Shown: one piece after another, positions 1 to 5,666 of the stretch
Layout: every line of letters starts with the position of its first letter
How positions within the stretch are numbered: the stretch's first letter is position 1
NCBI GenBank assembly: GCA_020853515.1
Contig: JADYYU010000044.1
Location: 1 to 5,942 of the forward strand
Reading direction: 5' to 3'
Source of the DNA: Chitinophagaceae bacterium
GTDB taxonomy: Bacteria; Bacteroidota; Bacteroidia; Chitinophagales; Chitinophagaceae
DNA: 5,942 nucleotides
Made by a program: the position numbers and the translations under genes
The notes under the pieces: model-generated
Databases searched by the model: none
Seen by the model: only the letters and a program-made list of their open reading frames with translations
Told to the model about the DNA's origin: nothing

Positions 1-1114
1 CGACAACGAAAAGTACCATACCGGCGATAAAACTATTTTGGTGAATGACGTGCTGGAAACGCTGCAGGCACTGGCTGCACATCACAGACAACAATTACAT
101 ATACCGTTTATTGCCATTACCGGTAGTAATGGTAAAACTACTACCAAGGAACTGATGCATGCTGTGCTGAGCGCCCAATATAAAACGTATGCCACAGAGG
201 GAAATCTGAATAATCATATCGGAGTGCCGCTGACCCTTTTGAAGATCAGACAGGATGCCGACCTCGCGATCATTGAAATGGGAGCGAATCATTTGAAGGA
301 GATAGCTGGATACTGCCAAATAGCCATGCCAACGCATGGGCTGATCAATAACTGCGGCAAGGCCCATTTGGAGGGCTTTGGCGGTGTGATGGGCGTCCGG
401 CAGGGTAAGGGTGAATTATATGATTATATCAGAAGTATAAACGGTACCATCTTTATAAATACCGATCTGGATTATTTAATTGAAATGGCTGCTGGTATTT
501 CAAAGCAGATATCCTATGGTAGTTCAAATGCAGCGTTTAGGGGCAAAATTTATAGCAGTGATCCCTATCTGCAGGTTGCCTTACTCAATGAGGGGCACGA
601 AGGTCTCGTCGCTACTCAGTTAGTGGGAGAGTATAATTTTCCCAATGTGATGGCTGCTGTTGCTGTCGGTAACACATTCGGGATTTCTGCCGAAAAAATC
701 AACAAAGCGATCAGAGATTATACACCGGGTAACAGCCGTTCGCAACTGATAAAAGCAGGAACCAATACAATTATCATGGATGCATACAATGCGAATCCTA
801 CAAGTATGTCTGCTGCGATCCGGAATTTTGCGCAGGCAGATTATCCCAATAAGGTCATTATTTTAGGTGCCATGATGGAACTGGGAACCATGAGTATCGA
901 AGAGCATCAGCAGATCGTCCGGTTATTGCAGCAAAGCAACTGGAATCAAGTATTGCTGGTAGGCGGCGATTTTAAAGATCTGCAGCATTCCTATACTTAT
1001 TTTGATGATGCCGGGCAGGCTGCAGAGTGGTTTCGTAATGCCAACCTTTCAAATACGGCCATACTCATTAAAGGCTCCCGTTCTCTTGCTATGGAACAAG
1101 TATTGAAGAACTAG
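1..1114 (+). CDS. murF: UDP-N-acetylmuramoyl-tripeptide--D-alanyl-D-alanine ligase, 5'-truncated by window
   Basis: MurF is the cytoplasmic ATP-dependent ligase that adds D-Ala-D-Ala to the UDP-MurNAc-tripeptide, the last soluble step of peptidoglycan precursor synthesis. The frame is open from base 2 (base 1 ends the previous codon), giving 370 visible residues. The family usually has about 430-450, so roughly 60-80 N-terminal residues lie outside the window and the TTG at 38 is not the start. Numbering from base 2, I see the Mur ligase P-loop TGSNGKTTT (40-48), NNHIG (70-74), EMGANH (92-97), AHLEGFG (121-127), KGEL (136-139), DAYNANP (260-266), LGAMMELG (288-295) and KGSRS (357-361). Together these cover the central ATPase domain and the C-terminal Mur ligase domain. 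The stop is TAG at 1112-1114. galE follows after 67 bases with its own promoter-like element. No key motif is missing in the visible part. Confidence 0.96.
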   Translation, partial: DNEKYHTGDKTILVNDVLETLQALAAHHRQQLHIPFIAITGSNGKTTTKELMHAVLSAQYKTYATEGNLNNHIGVPLTLLKIRQDADLAIIEMGANHLKEIAGYCQIAMPTHGLINNCGKAHLEGFGGVMGVRQGKGELYDYIRSINGTIFINTDLDYLIEMAAGISKQISYGSSNAAFRGKIYSSDPYLQVALLNEGHEGLVATQLVGEYNFPNVMAAVAVGNTFGISAEKINKAIRDYTPGNSRSQLIKAGTNTIIMDAYNANPTSMSAAIRNFAQADYPNKVIILGAMMELGTMSIEEHQQIVRLLQQSNWNQVLLVGGDFKDLQHSYTYFDDAGQAAEWFRNANLSNTAILIKGSRSLAMEQVLKN

Positions 1115-1142
1115 TTTTCATTCAGCACGACAGTGAAGTTAT

Positions 1143-1158
1143 GGGTACATGTACTCCC
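1143..1158. promoter_or_regulatory. Palindrome upstream of galE, candidate operator
   Basis: GTACATGTAC at 1145-1154 is a perfect 10-bp palindrome. It extends to GGG at 1143-1145 facing CCC at 1156-1158 with one unpaired T at 1155. It ends 9 bases before the -7 element of galE and covers the place where a -33 element would be expected; no clear TTTG is present there. A regulator site is an inference. The murF stop is 28 bases upstream, so it could also be a chance palindrome in a short spacer. Confidence 0.35.
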
Positions 1159-1167
1159 GGAAATTTA

Positions 1168-1175
1168 TATCTTTG
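1168..1175 (+). promoter_or_regulatory. Bacteroidota -7 promoter element for galE
   Basis: TATCTTTG matches the Bacteroidota primary sigma -7 consensus TAnnTTTG exactly. Only six bases separate it from the ATG at 1182. Since transcription in this phylum begins a few bases after this element, the mRNA should have almost no leader. The -33 element is not recognisable. The position supports ATG 1182 over ATG 1149 as the galE start. Confidence 0.6.
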
Positions 1176-1181
1176 CAGCCT

Positions 1182-2204
1182 ATGAAGAAAAAAATTCTCG
1201 TTACGGGCGGCACAGGCTATATCGGTTCACATACGGTAACTGATCTGCTGGCAAGTGGATTTGAAGTGATCAGTATTGATAATTATGCACGATCGTCGGC
1301 CAAAGTGCTGGATGGTATCGAAGAGATCACCGGGGTGAAAATTAAAAATTATAATATTGACCTTTGCAATTTTGCAGATACCTATCAGGTTTTTGCAGAA
1401 AATACGGATATTGAGGGCATCATCCATTTTGCAGCTTATAAATCGGTACCTGAAAGTGTAGAGTTCCCGATGAGATATTATGAAAATAACCTTTTTTCAC
1501 TGATCAATGTCTTGAAATGTGCAGAGCAGTTTGGTGTGAAGAATTTTGTTTTTTCTTCTTCGTGCTCAGTTTACGGCAATGTGGATGTATTGCCCGTTAC
1601 CGAAGATACGCCACTGTCTAAGCCTGAATGTGCTTATGCAGCCACCAAGCAGATGGGTGAGCAGATCATTCTTGATTTTGCCAAAGCGAACGGCGATTAT
1701 AATCATTGTGTCCTGCGTTATTTTAATCCTGTAGGTGCACATGTTACAGCAGCTATTGGTGAAATGCCTGTTGGTAAGCCAAATAATCTGGTGCCACTAA
1801 TTACACAAACCGCCGCTGGTTTGCATGAAAAAATGTATGTCTGGGGCAATGATTATGATACCCGCGATGGGTCCTGCATCCGCGACTATATTCATGTTAT
1901 GGATATTGCCAATGCACACACCAAAGCACTGCAGTTTATGATGAGAAACACCCACAATTCCAATTGCGAAATTTTTAATCTGGGTTCCGGCCTCGGGGTT
2001 TCGGTATTGGAAGCCATCCGCACATTTGAAAAGGTAAGTGAAAGACAACTTAATTACGAACTGGGGCCACGTAGAGAGGGTGATGTGATTGCGGTGTACG
2101 CCAACAATGAAAAGGCCATGCAGTTATTGTGCTGGAATACACAATATAATCTAGAAGATATGATGCTTACGGCATGGAAATGGCAGCTTAAATGCGGGGA
2201 GTAA
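1182..2204 (+). CDS. galE: UDP-glucose/UDP-hexose 4-epimerase
   Basis: GalE interconverts UDP-glucose and UDP-galactose (or their N-acetyl forms) using tightly bound NAD, in the cytoplasm; the products feed surface polysaccharides and galactose use. The 340-residue protein has family-typical length. It shows the Rossmann motif GGTGYIGSH (9-17), HFAAYKSVPES (82-92), the SSSCSVYG strand with active-site serine (125-132), the catalytic YxxxK as Y152/K156, RYFNPVG after it, and the C-terminal RREGD (297-301). ATG 1182 is chosen because the protein then begins MKKKILVTGG like other GalE proteins; ATG 1149 would add 11 unusual residues and lies upstream of the -7 element. The residue aligned with the E. 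coli Tyr299 gate is Val305, which may widen substrate range. It lies 67 bases after murF and is convergent with dcd. Other short-chain dehydrogenase sugar epimerases are possible but fit less well. Confidence 0.95.
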   Translation: MKKKILVTGGTGYIGSHTVTDLLASGFEVISIDNYARSSAKVLDGIEEITGVKIKNYNIDLCNFADTYQVFAENTDIEGIIHFAAYKSVPESVEFPMRYYENNLFSLINVLKCAEQFGVKNFVFSSSCSVYGNVDVLPVTEDTPLSKPECAYAATKQMGEQIILDFAKANGDYNHCVLRYFNPVGAHVTAAIGEMPVGKPNNLVPLITQTAAGLHEKMYVWGNDYDTRDGSCIRDYIHVMDIANAHTKALQFMMRNTHNSNCEIFNLGSGLGVSVLEAIRTFEKVSERQLNYELGPRREGDVIAVYANNEKAMQLLCWNTQYNLEDMMLTAWKWQLKCGE

Positions 2205-2312
2205 GGGCTGTTCATAGACATTGGTAGATATCATCATCACTTTTTTACTTTTTGCATTTCAAATCACAAGCCGGTAAAAACTGACATGCCCCATTTTATT
2301 GCAGGCAGTGGG

Positions 2313-2849
2313 TTAAAATTTATTTTTCCACATCATACTTTCAACCGGACGGTTAGGCTGACCACTGTATTTCGCTCCCGATTTATTATTATACTTGACG
2401 GCTATTTCGCCCTCCACGGGAAAATAAATTAATTGACCGATTGGCATTCCTGCGTAGATGCGCACCGGTAATTTAACCGAAATTTCGAGTGTCCAGTTAC
2501 CGCAAAATCCAACGTCGCCTTTACCTGCAGTGGCATGGATATCAATACCCAGGCGGCCTGTGCTGGATTTTCCCTCCAGGAAAGGAACATGCTCATGCGT
2601 TTCAGTATATTCTTCTGTTACTCCCAGATAAAACGCACCGGGCAGCAATACATAGCCATCATCAGGGATATCAAAGTGTGTGATCGTATTGTGTTTCTTG
2701 GCATCGAGCTCGGTATCATCGTACATAGCCAGCAGTTTACCCAAGTGCACATCGTATGAATTGCTGCCCAGGCAATTTCTATCGTAGCGCGTAATTTTGA
2801 TAGTGCCCTTTTCCATTTCTTCCAGTATTCTTAAATCTGATAATATCAT
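2313..2849 (-). CDS. dcd: dCTP deaminase
   Basis: Dcd converts dCTP to dUTP and ammonia in the cytoplasm, feeding dTMP synthesis through dUTPase. The 178-residue protein is slightly shorter than E. coli Dcd (193). It opens with the family start MILSD and has GSNSYDVHLG (28-37), then the active-site segment EGKSSTGRLG (92-101), where S95 and R99 align with E. coli Ser111 and Arg115. WTLEIS (119-124) carries E122, aligned with catalytic Glu138. MPIGQL follows in the last beta strand region, as in the dUTPase-like fold. I cannot decide from sequence whether it is a plain deaminase or a bifunctional Dcd-Dut enzyme. The gene is convergent with galE (108-base gap) and divergent from the barrel gene at 3012. 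An exact TAnnTTTG element lies 23 bases upstream. No Shine-Dalgarno sequence is seen before the ATG. Confidence 0.93.
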   Translation of the reverse strand: MILSDLRILEEMEKGTIKITRYDRNCLGSNSYDVHLGKLLAMYDDTELDAKKHNTITHFDIPDDGYVLLPGAFYLGVTEEYTETHEHVPFLEGKSSTGRLGIDIHATAGKGDVGFCGNWTLEISVKLPVRIYAGMPIGQLIYFPVEGEIAVKYNNKSGAKYSGQPNRPVESMMWKNKF

Positions 2850-2872
2850 AAACAGCGTTCTTTGAGATTGCG

Positions 2873-2880
2873 CAAATGTA
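2873..2880 (-). promoter_or_regulatory. Bacteroidota -7 promoter element for dcd
   Basis: On the minus strand the bases read TACATTTG, an exact TAnnTTTG. It lies 23 bases before the dcd ATG, so the predicted leader is about 15-20 bases. A -33 TTTG at the usual 19-21 base spacing is not clear. The promoter role is inferred from consensus and position only. Confidence 0.5.
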
Positions 2881-3011
2881 ATCTACAATAGGAACTAATT
2901 TTACCAATGGGAAAACTTGTGATTATTTTTTTGCAGCAATGATTTGTTCGCCGATATTGTTTATTTTTACGCAATGTAAGGCTATCGCTGCAACGCATTA
3001 AAATTTTCTTT

Positions 3012-3647
3012 ATGAAAAAAATCTTTCTTTTTTTACTTTTCGCAAACATCCTGCAGTGGTCATTCGCAAAGCAGAAATTTGGAATTGATTTGGGTATAGG
3101 CGTAAAGGGCGGATTAAATATGAATAAAGTGCAGGGGCTGGGCTGGCAGAATCAATACAGTACTGACCCACATGCAGGGTTTTTTATGCATCTCAATAAG
3201 CGACACGCCGGGTTTCAACTCGAAGCAGTTTGGTCGCAAAGTCATATCATTACAGACAGCAGTTTTACCGGTTTATACAGGCAGTACCTTCAGAATGCGG
3301 ACGACAGCGTGAATGCAGAGTCGTTCAGGTTTAGTACCATTTCAATTCCGATTTTACTGAATATTAAACTTACGCAATGGCTTTGGTTACAGGCAGGTCC
3401 TCAGTTCAATGCGCATGTAAGTGTGGCTGACAAAAACCGGATCATCAAAAGCGGTCTTGATATAATTAATAAACAAAGCTACAGTGCTGTGGGCGGCATC
3501 TGGATACAATTTGGTGGAAAGGCACCGCTCATAAGGGTTAACCTGGGTGCGAGATATATTGCAGGACTTGACAATCTGAACTCTCTCACTAACAAAGAGA
3601 TCTGGAAGAGCCAAATGGTACAACTGCACTTGGGAATCAGTTATTAA
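3012..3647 (+). CDS. Exported outer-membrane beta-barrel protein, PorT-like
   Basis: This 211-residue protein begins with a clear Sec signal peptide: MKK, a hydrophobic stretch at 4-18, and a likely cleavage site after SFA (17-19). The mature part starts near a G-rich IGVKGGLN segment (about 29-36), the usual first strand of the PorT-like / outer membrane protein beta-barrel families of Bacteroidota. It continues with alternating polar and hydrophobic strands such as HAGFQLEAVWS, ISIPILLNIKL, LWLQAGPQFNAHV and IRVNLGARY. It ends in an aromatic residue (LGISY), as barrel proteins often do for assembly. Size suggests 8-10 strands. Its exact function is unknown; many such proteins are annotated only as porin-family or hypothetical. 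It lies 26 bases upstream of the small membrane protein leading to lpxB, so co-transcription is plausible. The start ATG follows a T-rich stretch with no Shine-Dalgarno sequence. Confidence 0.85.
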   Translation: MKKIFLFLLFANILQWSFAKQKFGIDLGIGVKGGLNMNKVQGLGWQNQYSTDPHAGFFMHLNKRHAGFQLEAVWSQSHIITDSSFTGLYRQYLQNADDSVNAESFRFSTISIPILLNIKLTQWLWLQAGPQFNAHVSVADKNRIIKSGLDIINKQSYSAVGGIWIQFGGKAPLIRVNLGARYIAGLDNLNSLTNKEIWKSQMVQLHLGISY

Positions 3648-3673
3648 TTTTCGAATTTCACTTAAATAGTTTC

Positions 3674-3973
3674 ATGAATAAAGATAATTTTTTTTTAGGA
3701 CTGCTGGCCGGTTTGATTGTTCCTTTGCTGGGCGTAATCATGGTGTACATTTATAAATACCTGCCGCAGAATGTATCCCTCAGCGACTTTATCTATCTGG
3801 TAAAAACGAACAAAAGTAATATTCCCAAAGTGATCTCATTGGGGCTGATCGCTTGTATACCGCTTATAGCGTTTTATAACAACAGAAAAAGATTTACCAC
3901 ACTCAAAGGGATCTTTGCATCAATCATTCTTTATGCGTTGATCGCGGTGGCTTATAAATTTAATATTTTTTAA
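3674..3973 (+). CDS. Small three-helix membrane protein, function unknown
   Basis: The 99-residue product is strongly hydrophobic, with predicted transmembrane helices at about 6-27, 51-68 and 78-95. Short polar linkers separate them (KTNKSN near 44-49 and NNRKRF at 69-74). The basic second linker suggests that loop faces the cytoplasm, which would put the N-terminus outside; this topology is an inference. I do not recognise a named family or any catalytic motif. The stop is only two bases before the lpxB ATG, so the two genes are almost certainly co-transcribed and possibly translationally coupled, which points to a role in the envelope. A run of nine T (3688-3696) at codons 5-8 is a possible slippage site. 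No Shine-Dalgarno sequence or exact TAnnTTTG element precedes the start. Confidence 0.82.
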   Translation: MNKDNFFLGLLAGLIVPLLGVIMVYIYKYLPQNVSLSDFIYLVKTNKSNIPKVISLGLIACIPLIAFYNNRKRFTTLKGIFASIILYALIAVAYKFNIF

Positions 3974-3975
3974 TT

Positions 3976-5073
3976 ATGAAGTACTTTGTCATTGCCGGTG
4001 AGGCTAGCGGAGATATGCATGCGGCCAACATGATAAAGTACTTGCAGGTCATGGATGCTGAAGCCCGGGTGGCTGGCTGGGGCGGCGATCAGATGCAGGC
4101 GCAGGGTGTGCAACTGATGAAGCATATTCAGGAACTGGCTTTTATGGGTTTTGCCGAAGTGCTGATGAATATCGGTACTATACTCAAGAATTTTACACTG
4201 TGCAAAAAGCAGATCAGTGCTTTTAAACCCGATCTGCTGGTGCTGGTAGATTATCCGGGGTTTAATTTGCGCATGGCAGGCTGGGCAAAAAAGCAAGGTT
4301 ATAAGGTGGTCTACTATATTTCCCCCACTGTCTGGGCCTGGAAAGAAAACAGAATTGTGAAGGTTAAGAAGTATGTCGACCGTATGATCTGTATTCTGCC
4401 TTTTGAAAAGGCTTTTTATGCGCGATGGGACTATGCAGCAGATTATGTAGGACATCCTACGGTGGAAGTGATTGAACGTGAAAAAGCCAAGCCAAGCGTT
4501 TTACATTATAAAAACGTGATCGCCTTGCTGCCGGGTAGCCGCAAGCAGGAAATTGATAAAATGCTGCCGGTGATGTTGCAGGCCGTGGCTGAGTATGCTG
4601 ATTTTCAGATATTGATTGCGCAAGCGCCAAACTTAAATAAAGACGTGTATGCGCCCCACCTTAAAAACACAAACGCTGAATTATTGCAGCATCAAACATA
4701 TAATATACTGAAGATCGCCAAAGTAGCCATTGTTACCTCCGGTACAGCAACGCTTGAAACGGCACTGTTTAATGTGCCGCAACTGGTTTGCTATATTGCG
4801 AATCCGGTTTCGTATGCCATTGCCAAACAACTCGTAAAAGTGAAATACATTTCGCTGGTAAATCTCATACTCGACAAACCAGCCGTGCTTGAACTCATAC
4901 AGGATGAAGTAACTTCCACATATATTCGCAGGGAAGTTGAAAAATTGCTAAAGGATAATGAACGGAAGGAGCAGTTACAGGCCGATTACGATCAGTTGAA
5001 AAGCCTGCTGCATGAAGGAAGTGCCAGCGAACAGGTTGCTGAAATTATCTATCAGTCAGCGCTTAATCACTAA
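3976..5073 (+). CDS. lpxB: Lipid-A-disaccharide synthase
   Basis: LpxB is the peripheral inner-membrane GT19 glycosyltransferase that joins UDP-2,3-diacylglucosamine to lipid X, releasing UDP and forming the lipid A disaccharide. The 365-residue length is close to the usual 370-390. Motifs in order are GEASGDMHAA (8-17), GWGGDQM (34-40), VDYPGFNLR with D92 matching the aspartate of the family's IDAPDFN motif, ISPTVWAW (115-122), LPFEKAFY, VGHP (158-161), LLPGSRKQEI with P186-R189, and SGTATLE (255-261) of the nucleotide-sugar site. R189 matches the arginine reported as important in Haemophilus LpxB. ATG 3976 is the only sensible start, since the protein begins right at the first beta strand KYFVIAGEASGD. 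It follows the three-helix protein gene by two bases. Its last 18 bases overlap the 3' end of the minus-strand gene at 5056-5232. Confidence 0.96.
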   Translation: MKYFVIAGEASGDMHAANMIKYLQVMDAEARVAGWGGDQMQAQGVQLMKHIQELAFMGFAEVLMNIGTILKNFTLCKKQISAFKPDLLVLVDYPGFNLRMAGWAKKQGYKVVYYISPTVWAWKENRIVKVKKYVDRMICILPFEKAFYARWDYAADYVGHPTVEVIEREKAKPSVLHYKNVIALLPGSRKQEIDKMLPVMLQAVAEYADFQILIAQAPNLNKDVYAPHLKNTNAELLQHQTYNILKIAKVAIVTSGTATLETALFNVPQLVCYIANPVSYAIAKQLVKVKYISLVNLILDKPAVLELIQDEVTSTYIRREVEKLLKDNERKEQLQADYDQLKSLLHEGSASEQVAEIIYQSALNH

Positions 5074-5232
5074 GCGGTAAATAATCACCACGACAGCAAA
5101 AAGGAACATGAAAATTGAAATTCGGTTCATGCCGTGCATAAACTTGAGATTGGTATTATGCGGAGCATCATCAGACCTCCTTTTGATATAGAGGTACTGT
5201 AAAACCTGGGTGAAAAAAGAGGGTTGTTTCAT
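5056..5232 (-). CDS. Small single-helix membrane protein, 58 aa, conserved-looking
   Basis: A complete ATG-to-TGA frame of 58 codons lies on the minus strand. The protein starts MKQPSFFTQVLQYLYIKRR, a basic amphipathic N-terminus, then a polar stretch with MHGMNRIS (32-39), then one hydrophobic helix at about 38-56 ending in a basic tail IKR. This arrangement (YLYI..., MHGxNRIS, C-terminal anchor) resembles a short uncharacterised protein family I recall from Bacteroidota, possibly the one catalogued as DUF6728; that name is from memory and unchecked. The function is unknown. TAAATTTG, an exact -7 element, sits four bases before the ATG, so the mRNA is probably leaderless. The gene is divergent from the tRNA-Ala gene and converges with lpxB, overlapping its last 18 bases. 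Promoter placement, composition and complete frame make it a likely real gene. Confidence 0.75.
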   Translation of the reverse strand: MKQPSFFTQVLQYLYIKRRSDDAPHNTNLKFMHGMNRISIFMFLFAVVVIIYRLVIKR

Positions 5233-5236
5233 AATT

Positions 5237-5244
5237 CAAATTTA
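5237..5244 (-). promoter_or_regulatory. Bacteroidota -7 promoter element for the 58-aa membrane protein
   Basis: On the minus strand the bases read TAAATTTG, an exact TAnnTTTG, four bases before the ATG at 5232. The expected transcription start would fall on or right next to the start codon. No clear -33 element is seen. It stands back to back with the tRNA promoter at 5270-5277. Confidence 0.5.
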
Positions 5245-5277
5245 CTGACATTATTTTAAATATGTACCTTATATTTG
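5245..5277 (+). promoter_or_regulatory. Promoter for tRNA-Ala
   Basis: TATATTTG at 5270-5277 matches TAnnTTTG exactly. CTGACA at 5245-5250 is a plausible but non-consensus upstream element, with 22 bases between CTG and the -7 element. The tRNA begins 19 bases after the -7 element, giving a precursor leader of roughly a dozen bases. Confidence 0.6.
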
Positions 5278-5296
5278 CGCAGATTTTTTCATTATT

Positions 5297-5369
<73 letters not shown>

Positions 5370-5380
5370 CTAAACAAAAT

Positions 5381-5448
5381 GAGAATGAGAAAGAGAGCAG
5401 GTATGAATCAATTTCATTCCCACTTCGCACTCATTCTCTTTCTTTTTT
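5381..5448 (+). terminator. Terminator-like hairpin after tRNA-Ala, possibly bidirectional
   Basis: GAGAATGAG at 5381-5389 pairs perfectly with CTCATTCTC at 5430-5438, followed by the T-rich run TTTCTTTTTT at 5439-5448. The 40-base loop itself contains a smaller hairpin (5400-5420). On the minus strand the stem is followed by ATTTTGTTT, so it might also stop transcription from the right. The large loop makes it weaker than a classic intrinsic terminator. Confidence 0.5.
5403..5419 (+). repeat. Hairpin repeat, copy 1
   Basis: ATGAATCAATTTCATTC shares 14 of 17 bases with 5524-5540, 121 bases downstream. ATGAA and TTCAT pair around the loop TCAAT; flanking GG (5400-5401) and CC (5419-5420) extend the stem across a T-T mismatch. 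It sits in the loop of the larger tRNA-distal hairpin. Confidence 0.5.
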
Positions 5449-5601
5449 AATCAAGGAGCGATTTTTTCGCCGATAAGCAGTCGTAAGAGTCTGACAGCAT
5501 ATTTGTATAGCTTCATAACGGGAATGAGTCAGCTTCATTCTTATTTTTAAAGGCATTCTCATGACTTTATTCTGCTTGTATTGAAATGCAACACACTGCA
5601 T
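5431..5601 (-). CDS. Possible small ORF, 56 aa, doubtful
   Basis: An ATG-to-TGA frame of 56 codons runs on the minus strand. The product is basic (many K and R), starts MQCVAFQYKQNKVMRM and has internal methionines at 14, 16 and 22; the segment from M22 (MKLTHSRYEAIQICCQTL) looks like an amphipathic helix. I recognise no family. Against it are the lack of a TAnnTTTG element at the usual distance, a terminator-like hairpin and both hairpin repeats in or next to the frame, and a stop codon inside the terminator stem. It may be a chance frame or the remnant of a gene. Confidence 0.22.
   Translation of the reverse strand: MQCVAFQYKQNKVMRMPLKIRMKLTHSRYEAIQICCQTLTTAYRRKNRSLIKKERE
5521..5548 (+). 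terminator. Second terminator-like hairpin
   Basis: GAATGA at 5522-5527 pairs with TCATTC at 5535-5540; a G-T pair inside and a G-T pair outside extend the stem, leaving a five-base loop. TTATTTTT at 5541-5548 follows. This is a compact terminator shape. It could back up the first hairpin for tRNA-Ala transcripts. The stem is short and AT-rich, so strength is uncertain. Confidence 0.4.
5524..5540 (+). repeat. Hairpin repeat, copy 2
   Basis: ATGAGTCAGCTTCATTC matches 5403-5419 at 14 of 17 bases. Both copies keep the hairpin: the T-T mismatch of copy 1 (5402 with 5418) is an A-T pair here (5523 with 5539), and A-T becomes G-T next to the loop. Confidence 0.5.
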
Positions 5602-5611
5602 CTTATTTTTG
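5581..5611 (+). promoter_or_regulatory. Orphan Bacteroidota-type promoter
   Basis: TTG at 5581-5583 and TATTTTTG at 5604-5611 (exact TAnnTTTG) are separated by 20 bases, the usual spacing in this phylum. It is the best-spaced pair in the window, yet no credible plus-strand gene follows. Transcription would run antisense to the frame at 5667-5915. AT-rich sequence makes chance matches likely. Confidence 0.35.
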
Positions 5612-5666
5612 TATTATAATAATTTTAACTGCGTTTTATCTACTACTGTCTGTGTGATAAGTTTTG

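Larger units (their letters stand above)
5370..5666. other. AT-rich spacer after tRNA-Ala
   Basis: No confident gene lies here. The stretch holds two hairpins followed by T runs, two diverged copies of a 17-bp hairpin repeat, a doubtful 56-codon minus-strand frame, and a promoter-like pair on the plus strand at 5581-5611. No copy of the tRNA 3' end is repeated here, so there is no sign of an integrated element using the tRNA as attachment site. Confidence 0.6.

Noticed and set aside
38..40. TTG at 38 as the start of murF
   Set aside because: The frame stays open to the window edge with MurF-like sequence before it, and the N-terminal substrate domain would be missing.
1149..1181. ATG at 1149 as an upstream start for galE, adding 11 residues
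   Set aside because: It lies upstream of the -7 element and inside the palindrome, and GalE proteins normally begin close to the Rossmann motif, as from ATG 1182.
2205..2312. Terminator between the convergent galE and dcd genes
   Set aside because: Only a 4-bp stem (TGCC/GGCA) with a long loop and a displaced T run is visible on the minus strand; this is too weak to call.
2943..2969. Promoter for the barrel gene: TTTG at 2943-2946 and TATTTTTA at 2962-2969
   Set aside because: The -7 element has a mismatch in the key last base and the spacing is 15 bases instead of about 20.
3970..4455. Long open frame on the minus strand opposite lpxB
   Set aside because: It is a shadow of lpxB: the plus-strand frame has all LpxB motifs and the antisense product resembles no real protein, being rich in H, C and I.
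5150..5180. AGGAGGT followed by ATGATG on the minus strand, a perfect-looking Shine-Dalgarno and start
   Set aside because: It falls inside the 58-residue gene in another frame and opens only 14 codons. Bacteroidota rarely use Shine-Dalgarno pairing, and no other start here has one.
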